From NCBI GenBank assembly GCA_947629545.1, contig CANREE010000024.1, positions 1 to 33,885 of the forward strand: a stretch of 33,885 nt of DNA. The letters are read 5' to 3'. The notes beneath the pieces were generated by a model, which was not told the origin of the DNA, did not search any database, and saw only the letters and a program-made list of their open reading frames with translations. The stretch is from an uncultured Lachnospiraceae bacterium. GTDB taxonomy: Bacteria; Bacillota; Clostridia; Lachnospirales; Lachnospiraceae. Position 1 is the first letter of the stretch. Every line of letters starts with the position of its first letter. A program made the translations under genes and the position numbers. Positions 28,024-33,885 of this stretch are shown here, in pieces.

Positions 28024-30978
28024 CTATTCTGCCGTATTCAAACCAAACTCAGTACGCTTGTTGGTGATCTCGGTATTGATCGCGTCGAGTTCGATATACA
28101 GGGTGTCAACAGGTTCCAGATTCTCCGATACCACGGCTGTGAACGCGTTGCGGATCGTACGTCCCGTGATGTATCCGCCGGGGATCTGCGGCTCTGCCTT
28201 CAGATCGCCGGAATCGATGATGGAAAGCACCACGCTCTTGAACTCCTCGTTTAAGCCGCCGCCGCGGATCGCTTCGATGTTCGATACCGGAAGCTCAGCC
28301 GCTTCGCCGTTCTCCGCCTTCAGCTCGGTGGAATATCCGATCTGTGTATCCGCGTCTGTCCACCACTTCAGGAACTCCCACGCCTCATCCGTCATGCCGT
28401 CCTTCGCCACCGTGGAAGCCACGATGAAGCAGGTGCCGATCATGCTGGCTGCGGAGTGATCCACGGTGCCGTCCGCGAGACGCGTTCCGGGCATTCTGGC
28501 GATAGACCATTTGCCGGAGATCTCAGGAGCCGACACGTTCAGGGTGTTCACATAGGTGTAATCCACGACCATGACCGGAATCTCACCGGTACGGAAACGT
28601 GTCACCAGGTTCACGGAATACTCCAGACCCTGTTTGGTATAATACTCCGTCCACTTCTTGAATACGCTCATCTGCTCGATCTGATCCATCAGCGTCGCCG
28701 TATGGTCCGCGTTGTACAGATCATAGCCTTCCTGATACAGCATGGAAAGGAAGATGCTGTTGACGGGAACCGTTGTGGAACTGGTGCCGCCGCCGAGGGT
28801 CATGTACTCATTGCTGCCCAGATAGACGTCCATATTCTCAGCTTCCAGATAGGGGATCAGGGCGATCAGATCGTCCCAGGTCTCCGGAACCTCAAGTCCC
28901 ATGCTGTCCAGGATATCCTTCCGGTAGATCATCACCGGGAAGGACAGCTGATCCGGAAGTCCGTACACGCCGCCCTCATACTCCAGGAACGGACGCACGC
29001 CGGACGGGAACCGCGAGAACACTTCTTCAAAATCCGAGAACTTCGTCAGGTCGTAAGAAGCGTTGCGGTAAGCAAAGTTGGTGGGCTGGCTGTAGCTGGA
29101 CTGCAGAACCACATCCGGGCCCCTGCCTGCCACCGTCGCCGGAAGAACCGTATCGCCCTGAACCATGCTCAGGTTGACCTCATAGTCCTTATCGGCAAAC
29201 GCCGCGTTGATCATCTTCTGGATGATATCATACTGGCTCCTCACATCGACCGTGACCCAGACATCCAGCTGCTGCTTGTCTCCGGAGGAGGTATTGTCAG
29301 CATGGACCTTGAAGTCGTTGGTGAAAGAACCGACAAACGCTTTCCATGCATGGGCGACGTTCTGGAAGAAGTTGCCGTTGGCCCTGGGCAGCGAATAACC
29401 GTCGCCGGTCACGACCACGTAATCCAGTTCCAGCGGAACATTGTTGATGTTGTTGATCCAGTCGCCAAGCGCGGACAGTTTGTCATTATAATCCTTTAAA
29501 TATTTCGCCACGTCGTCGGCCTTCTTGATCAGCTTGATCATGCTGTTCATCATGTCGACAACGCCGGAAGTCTTGTTGGCAGACTCCATGGACTCACCGA
29601 ACATATCCACAACCGCATTCAGTCTCGTGTATTCCACCTTCAGGTCATCCGTCAGGTTCGGAAGATACGTGGTGATCTGATAATCGCGGTAGGTATCCGG
29701 ATCCGTACCGGTCACTGCCGTGATCTCACGGTAGAGATTGGTCAGGTTCGTCACACTGGTGCTGGCCATGTCAACCGCTTCCGCCAGACTGCCCAGAGTC
29801 GCTGTCAGGGAGATCGTATTGGTTCCTTCGTCAAGATAGAAATAATAATCTCCGCTGTCATCACCCAGATAACCGATCTGCCAGTCGGGCGCGTAGTTGA
29901 ACTTCAGCTCCGCAGCCTCCTCGAACGGGAGATCTCCGTTGATCCTCAGATAACGGGCGGAGTAGAATCCTCTGTTCAGATACTGCTTATAGCGGAACGC
30001 CAGTTTATAAAGTCCCGCTTTCTTTGTCTCCACCGTCCAGGTAAGCGTCTGGCCGGCAGTGGCCCAGTTATCACCGCCGATCGTATTGTAAACGATGTTC
30101 GTCGCGTGATACGGCTGGGTTCCTACAGAAGTACGGTCATTGTTGGGAGAAAGCGAAGAACTGGACTTCACCGAAGTATCCTCCGCCTGCACAAGCAGCG
30201 CGCCCCCCGGGATCTCGTTGGGAATCACCTTCTCAGCGCCGACTTCTTCTGTATAATACGTGTAATAATCCTTATAGGACAGATATTTTCTGGCCGGGAC
30301 GAGCGCCACCTCTCCGATCCCCAGTTTTCCCTGGGAGGAGGTAAATGTCACGGTGTTCTTTCCCTGGTCAAAATAAAACATATAACTGCCGACGGTATCG
30401 CAGTCCGTAGACTTGACATATGCCGTAGCCGGTCCCTCCATCTGGATCTGGGTAGGCGCGGCCTGATTCCCATCGACATTCATCAGCCAATCCTTGTTGT
30501 CGTCCGCCCACAGACGGTCGATCGTGAGATCCTCACAATCGGCGAACGGCAATTCACCATTAATATTGACATCACGCAAAATGCTCTGTGTGCTCGTGAT
30601 ATCCGGATAGTAGGTAAGCTGAATATGATATAGTCCGGCTTCTTTCACATCGAAATCGTAGGAGATGCTGCCTTCAGACTGGGTCCAGACGACCCCGTTT
30701 TCTTCCTGCAGTCCGTCCATCTCGGCGTCCGCGTAATCGGTTCCCGCCTTTACGATACTGGCCGTATCGTCTCCGACATAGGAATCCTTATGCTGGAACA
30801 CATAATCCGAGTACGACACCGTATCATCACCATAGCTGACATATTCTGCAAGAACTTCTTCTCTCGTCTGAACATATTCATCACTCGACGCAATATTCAA
30901 TGCTACAACCGCTACCACGATCAACGCAACCAGAATACATATATTGCGAATGCGGGTTTTGTTCTTCTTCTTTTTCAC
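28024..30978 (-). CDS. Membrane-anchored solute-binding protein fused to two carbohydrate-binding-like domains
   Basis: 984 residues from the GTG at 30978. One N-terminal membrane helix (about 11-29) without a lipobox. About 62-230 and 265-420 are two related beta-sandwich modules of CBM6/CBM35-like look, each with an AGLYHIQLTYYPD or AGLYKLAFRYKQY strand, an INGELPF or INGDLPF turn and a GKNTVTF or GTNTISL ending. About 420-570 is helical, with coiled-coil character. About 600-984 is a family 1 solute-binding fold (GRGPDVVLQSSYSQ, GVYGLPDQLSFPVMIYRKDI, TWDDLIALIPYLE, AWEFLKWWTDADTQIGYS). An alternative ATG at 31005 lies right after a stable hairpin and lacks a ribosome binding site, whereas the GTG has GGAAGG. 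Likely glycan receptor for the neighbouring permeases. Confidence 0.85.
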   Translation of the reverse strand: MKKKKNKTRIRNICILVALIVVAVVALNIASSDEYVQTREEVLAEYVSYGDDTVSYSDYVFQHKDSYVGDDTASIVKAGTDYADAEMDGLQEENGVVWTQSEGSISYDFDVKEAGLYHIQLTYYPDITSTQSILRDVNINGELPFADCEDLTIDRLWADDNKDWLMNVDGNQAAPTQIQMEGPATAYVKSTDCDTVGSYMFYFDQGKNTVTFTSSQGKLGIGEVALVPARKYLSYKDYYTYYTEEVGAEKVIPNEIPGGALLVQAEDTSVKSSSSLSPNNDRTSVGTQPYHATNIVYNTIGGDNWATAGQTLTWTVETKKAGLYKLAFRYKQYLNRGFYSARYLRINGDLPFEEAAELKFNYAPDWQIGYLGDDSGDYYFYLDEGTNTISLTATLGSLAEAVDMASTSVTNLTNLYREITAVTGTDPDTYRDYQITTYLPNLTDDLKVEYTRLNAVVDMFGESMESANKTSGVVDMMNSMIKLIKKADDVAKYLKDYNDKLSALGDWINNINNVPLELDYVVVTGDGYSLPRANGNFFQNVAHAWKAFVGSFTNDFKVHADNTSSGDKQQLDVWVTVDVRSQYDIIQKMINAAFADKDYEVNLSMVQGDTVLPATVAGRGPDVVLQSSYSQPTNFAYRNASYDLTKFSDFEEVFSRFPSGVRPFLEYEGGVYGLPDQLSFPVMIYRKDILDSMGLEVPETWDDLIALIPYLEAENMDVYLGSNEYMTLGGGTSSTTVPVNSIFLSMLYQEGYDLYNADHTATLMDQIEQMSVFKKWTEYYTKQGLEYSVNLVTRFRTGEIPVMVVDYTYVNTLNVSAPEISGKWSIARMPGTRLADGTVDHSAASMIGTCFIVASTVAKDGMTDEAWEFLKWWTDADTQIGYSTELKAENGEAAELPVSNIEAIRGGGLNEEFKSVVLSIIDSGDLKAEPQIPGGYITGRTIRNAFTAVVSENLEPVDTLYIELDAINTEITNKRTEFGLNTAE

Positions 30979-31012
30979 CCCGTCAGCCCTTCCGTTTCTA
31001 TGCATTACACGA

Positions 31013-31040
31013 CTGCGGCCTGTGGTTACACAGGCCGCAG
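31013..31040 (-). promoter_or_regulatory. Perfect 12-bp hairpin between the two binding-protein genes
   Basis: 31013-31024 (ctgcggcctgtg) is fully complementary to 31029-31040 with a four-base loop. No T-run follows, so it looks like an mRNA stability or processing element protecting the upstream lipoprotein message rather than a terminator. It lies 35 bases before the GTG start at 30978. Confidence 0.7.
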
Positions 31041-31085
31041 CCACTCAGCATTAAGAATCATACTTCAGTTATGTTTTGATCCGGA

Positions 31086-32627
31086 TTACTGTACAATTCC
31101 AAGTTCCTTCATGTTGGCGTAGCCAGCGTTCGCGTTGCTCTCGCCGGTGCTTCTCGCGTCGCGTCCGGCAATGATCTTCGCCATGTTGCTCCAGGTATCC
31201 ACAACACCGCTGTCGTCGAACGGCTTCGCCCAGTCATACAGAACTCTCGCATGAGCCCAGTCATACAGCTCGATATCCTCTTCCGTGCAGAAGTTTCTCG
31301 CTGTGCCGGCCGAGAAACCGATGGTCGGGGTCTGGCCAGCCTGCTCGGACTCCCAGGCGGCATGCATGGAAGCAACGCCGGTTGGGTCGATCAGCTCGTT
31401 GAAATCCTTCGCGATCTGGAACAGAGTGATATCATCGATGCCGGTTCTCGCGGAAGCGTCCTTCAGGACAACTGTCGGGCCCCAGTAAGCCTGAGCCAGC
31501 TTGTAGTTGTCGCTAAGGGTCGTATAGTCGCCATCACAGGTAACGGAGTCGCCCCACGGCCAGAACACGATGCCCCAGTCGCCGATGCTGTCGGACAGGC
31601 CGCTGGTCTGCCACATCTCAGCCATGGTCATCACATAATCCTGATTCAGGCCGCCGGTTCCGTACATCAGATCCTCACCGGTCAGGTTGTCGTCTTCGTC
31701 AAACTCCAGAGTAATCGGAGCAGCCAGGCCCAGATCGATCAGCTCTTTGTAGAACTCCATCGCCTCGATGTAGTTCGGATCCGTGAAGCCGATGGTTCCG
31801 TTAGAGCTTACAGACGGAACGCCGCCGTTGGCAGAACCGGCCATGCAGGCCCAGTGGAAATAATGGGTAGCGATGGGATACATGCCGTCCGGAAGTTTGG
31901 ACTTCATCTCGGTCAGGTATTCCTTCATGTCGTCGAAGCCCCACTCGCCCTTCATGAATTTCTCGGTCGGGGTCTCGGTCATACCGATGTCTTCCAGATA
32001 CTTACGGCTGTAAACAAGCATATAAACGTCGCCTACGTTGTCGAAGGTCACGCCGTATACATGATCGTTCCAGGTAGCCGCATCCGTATAGAGCTTGCCA
32101 AGTTCAAGTTCATTGTATGTATCGGTGATATCCGCCAGAACATCCGCGCCGATCATGGAAATGATCGCGTCAGGAGTAGACTCCAGAATGTCCACAACAC
32201 CCTCGCCGGCCGTCATCGAAGAAATGATCAGCTCGTCCAGGTTGTAGCCGGTGTCGCCGCCGGGCTCCGTGTAAACAAGGTCGATATTGTACTTCTCTTC
32301 TACCTGTTTCTCTGCATCCGTGTACAGGGATACATCAACCGTGGCATCCTCAGCCTTCGCCGGATCCAGGTTGTTCCAGTCGCCGCCGTAAACCTTGACG
32401 ACCTGCCCGCCGAAATCAAAAGCAGGTGCCTCAGCCTCTGCCGCTGTGGTCTCTGCCTCGGCAGCCGCTGCCGTGGTCTCCGAAGACCCCCCCGCTGCCG
32501 CCGCTGTGGTCTCAGCCGGTGCCGCTGTTGTGGTCGTGGTGCCGCTACCGCCGCCGCAGGCAACCAGACTTCCGACCATTGCCGCTGTCAATGCGACAGC
32601 GCCAAGTTTCTTGATTGACTTTTTCAT
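31086..32627 (-). CDS. Extracellular solute-binding lipoprotein, family 1 (carbohydrate ABC transporter)
   Basis: 513 residues, captures the sugar substrate outside the membrane. Signal peptide with lipobox LVAC (C24), then a Thr/Ala/Glu/Gly linker (about 25-70), then the family 1 binding fold: FGGQVVKVYGGDWNNLDP, EKQVEEKYNIDLVYTEPGG, DILESTPDAIISMIGADVLA, DVYMLVYSRKYLEDIGMTET and a Trp-rich ligand region (GDWGIVFWPWGDSV). The ATG at 32627 has AAGGAGG seven bases upstream. The longer in-frame start reaches into the promoter zone and is rejected. It is first gene of the eight-gene operon and is followed by a stable hairpin and the membrane-anchored binding protein. The ligand is likely an oligosaccharide, but the sequence does not name it. 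Confidence 0.93.
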   Translation of the reverse strand: MKKSIKKLGAVALTAAMVGSLVACGGGSGTTTTTAAPAETTAAAAGGSSETTAAAAEAETTAAEAEAPAFDFGGQVVKVYGGDWNNLDPAKAEDATVDVSLYTDAEKQVEEKYNIDLVYTEPGGDTGYNLDELIISSMTAGEGVVDILESTPDAIISMIGADVLADITDTYNELELGKLYTDAATWNDHVYGVTFDNVGDVYMLVYSRKYLEDIGMTETPTEKFMKGEWGFDDMKEYLTEMKSKLPDGMYPIATHYFHWACMAGSANGGVPSVSSNGTIGFTDPNYIEAMEFYKELIDLGLAAPITLEFDEDDNLTGEDLMYGTGGLNQDYVMTMAEMWQTSGLSDSIGDWGIVFWPWGDSVTCDGDYTTLSDNYKLAQAYWGPTVVLKDASARTGIDDITLFQIAKDFNELIDPTGVASMHAAWESEQAGQTPTIGFSAGTARNFCTEEDIELYDWAHARVLYDWAKPFDDSGVVDTWSNMAKIIAGRDARSTGESNANAGYANMKELGIVQ

Positions 32628-32728
32628 CAATAGTCCTCCTTTTAATGCATTTTTTATAGCTTCAACAGCGCCTTTTGGGGAAGCCGCCATTGTAACTATC
32701 AACAAAATCAGCAAACAGACTATTATAT

Positions 32729-32758
32729 TTATATAACAAGATATGACATTTTGTCAAT
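32729..32758 (-). promoter_or_regulatory. Vegetative promoter of the eight-gene operon with dyad over the -35
   Basis: Minus strand TTGACA (32758-32753), 18-base spacer, TATAAA (32734-32729), about 100 bases before the ATG at 32627. A perfect dyad tgaca-ttt-tgtca (32745-32757) overlaps the -35 and could be an operator half-site pair. A second TATAAT lies a few bases further down but at too long a distance from the -35. Confidence 0.75.
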
Positions 32759-32781
32759 GTTCTTTTTTCAAAACACAAAAA

Positions 32782-32815
32782 AATTGGTAACTATTCATAA
32801 CACTTTATAACAATT
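32782..32815 (-). terminator. Weak terminator candidate at the end of the right-edge gene
   Basis: In RNA sense AATTG (32815-32811) can pair with CAATT (32786-32782), extended by TTA/TAC next to it, and a run of Ts follows. The stem is short and overlaps the last codons, so it is only a candidate. Confidence 0.3.
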
Positions 32816-33885
32816 CCATATAAAAAAACCTTTGCACCTTCCTTACAGCGGCCTTTTGCCAGCGGTGTCTCTGGCAGTCCGTCCGGATTTCGTTCCAGAT
32901 CCGCCAGATACCGCGGCTCACCGGTCCGCAGGGACAACTCTGCCAGTCCGCCGACAGCCGCCATGAACGGAAAGCGCGCGGCGGAAGCCTCGCCGGTCAG
33001 CACCTCCCATCCTGACGGGTCCTCACACCCGGTACTTGGGGGAAGCGCGTCCGGGGCGTCCGCCGCTGAGCCGTCGGAAGCAGTGCGGCAGCGAACTGCC
33101 GCCGTATAGGAAAAGCTTTCACAGTCCGCTTCGATGGTAAGCTCCATCTCCTCATCTTCTCTCCAGGGCTTTTTGCCAAGGTCCAGTTCACACACGGTGC
33201 GATGCCGCAGCCTGCCGCCCGGACGGAACAAAATCCGGACAGCCGTCTGATGCGCGGCGCTCCCAAGCTCGATCTGCAGGGACTTGCCGTCGCCAAGACA
33301 CAGGATACGCAAGCGCAGCGTAACGCTCACCCGCTTCGCGGCCGGAAAAAGCCGGACCAGCCGGGCGTAGTCGTACGGTTCCCGGTCCTCCAAAAGGATC
33401 TGCCCGGAAGGCATACGTTCGATCCTGCACCAGGAAGGCTGATAGAGATTCCAGCAGCTCAGCGCGAGGTTCCTGTCGCCCTCCCACACTTTTTCCATCG
33501 GCTCCTGTGTTTCCTGCGGCTTTTCCATCGACTCCCGCATTTCATGCAGTTTTTGTGACTCCTGCGGTTTCTGCACTTTCTGGGCATTCTCACCAGGCTG
33601 CCGCTCCCCGCCTTCCACCGGCACCGGGATCCTGGCAAACCAGATGTCTTCTTTATTCACCGAATAGGTCACGCACAGCTCCCCGCCGGGTCTTGGATTC
33701 CCTTCGCTGATCCCCCGCATGTACTGGGGGCCGAGATCCTTGCAGAAGCCCTCATAGCGGATCGGCGGCACCTCCCCGTGGATAAGCAGCATATTGTCAA
33801 AATGCAGTCCGTCGTCCGAGGTCACGATACACAGCGGGAACCGGTGCTGGGTCTCCAGCGTCGGATCATAGACCAGCGCGTACCG
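32791..33885 (-). CDS. C-terminal part of a propeller-type glycosidase/sialidase-like protein (runs off right edge)
   Basis: 364 residues are visible, open to the right edge, so the N-terminus is missing. The first ~90 residues (YALVYDPTLETQHRFPLCIV, TSDDGLHFDNMLLIHGEVPP, GPQYMRGISEGNPRPGGELC, NKEDIWFARIPVPV) look like the last blades of a five-bladed BNR/sialidase-like or GH32/43-like propeller. An SDDG turn is of the Asp-box kind. A Gln/Glu/Lys-rich linker (EKPQETQEPMEKVWEGDRN) leads to a concanavalin-like beta-sandwich. The gene stops 33 bases before the -35 of the transport operon on the same strand, so it is likely part of the same glycan locus. The exact glycosidase or lyase family is not clear. 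Confidence 0.65.
   Translation of the reverse strand, partial: RYALVYDPTLETQHRFPLCIVTSDDGLHFDNMLLIHGEVPPIRYEGFCKDLGPQYMRGISEGNPRPGGELCVTYSVNKEDIWFARIPVPVEGGERQPGENAQKVQKPQESQKLHEMRESMEKPQETQEPMEKVWEGDRNLALSCWNLYQPSWCRIERMPSGQILLEDREPYDYARLVRLFPAAKRVSVTLRLRILCLGDGKSLQIELGSAAHQTAVRILFRPGGRLRHRTVCELDLGKKPWREDEEMELTIEADCESFSYTAAVRCRTASDGSAADAPDALPPSTGCEDPSGWEVLTGEASAARFPFMAAVGGLAELSLRTGEPRYLADLERNPDGLPETPLAKGRCKEGAKVFLYGIVIKCYE

Noticed and set aside
30978-31044. ATG-initiated N-termini of the anchored binding protein (starts near 31044 or 31005)
   Set aside because: The first reads through the perfect hairpin and the second follows it directly without a ribosome binding site, whereas the GTG at 30978 has GGAAGG eight to nine bases upstream.
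1-33885. tRNA or rRNA genes, insertion sequences, prophage genes
   Set aside because: I found no cloverleaf with CCA-type ends, no rRNA blocks, no transposase, integrase or phage structural genes.

Overview
The window reads as a piece of a Firmicutes (Clostridia) chromosome, most likely from the Lachnospiraceae. The reasons are a spoIVA gene (endospore former), strong GGAGG-type ribosome binding sites before almost every gene, and lipoprotein solute-binding proteins whose lipobox cysteine is followed by Thr/Ala/Glu-rich (ETTAAAA-type) linkers, a style common in that family. The family assignment is an inference. Every gene I can support lies on the minus strand, so transcription runs right to left.

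Right to left. (i) 32791-33885 holds the 3' part of a gene that runs off the right edge and ends in a propeller-type glycosidase/sialidase-like region plus a beta-sandwich. (ii) 19431-32627 is an apparent eight-gene operon behind a good vegetative promoter. It encodes a lipoprotein solute-binding protein, a membrane-anchored solute-binding protein with two carbohydrate-binding-like domains, a permease pair, an NHL-propeller/TPR/Yip1 membrane protein, a DUF5696-like lipoprotein with a glycosidase-like architecture, and a second permease pair. It ends at a strong hairpin (19363-19401) and contains no ATPase. (iii) 12925-19140 is a three-gene cytoplasmic glycosidase cluster: GH3 beta-glucosidase/xylosidase type, GH2 beta-mannosidase and GH29 alpha-L-fucosidase. 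It closes with a long hairpin (12860-12914). (iv) 7657-12678 is a complete branched-chain amino acid type ABC transporter (substrate-binding protein, LivH, LivM, LivG, LivF) behind a perfect TTGACA-17-TATAAT promoter. (v) 6112-7587 is spoIVA. (vi) 5305-6111 has no gene but carries two large imperfect inverted repeats. (vii) 1-5304 is housekeeping: an LCP-family cell-wall protein, a beta-CASP metallo-beta-lactamase, RNase HI, an LprI/DUF1311-type membrane protein, a 51-residue membrane protein and the start of alaS.

The most interesting part is 19431-32627 together with 12925-19140. My reading is that surface proteins capture a complex glycan (SBP, CBM-like SBP fusion) and perhaps process or sense it (DUF5696 and NHL-Yip1 proteins). 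Two permease pairs, powered by an ATPase encoded elsewhere, would import oligosaccharides that the cytoplasmic GH3/GH2/GH29 enzymes then trim. The roles of the DUF5696-like and NHL-TPR-Yip1 proteins, and the reason for two permease pairs in one operon, are not explained by any system I know well. A secondary theme is low-complexity Ala/Gly/Ser/Glu-rich inserts in several otherwise ordinary proteins (LivG N-terminus, GH2, GH3, LCP N-terminus, right-edge protein).
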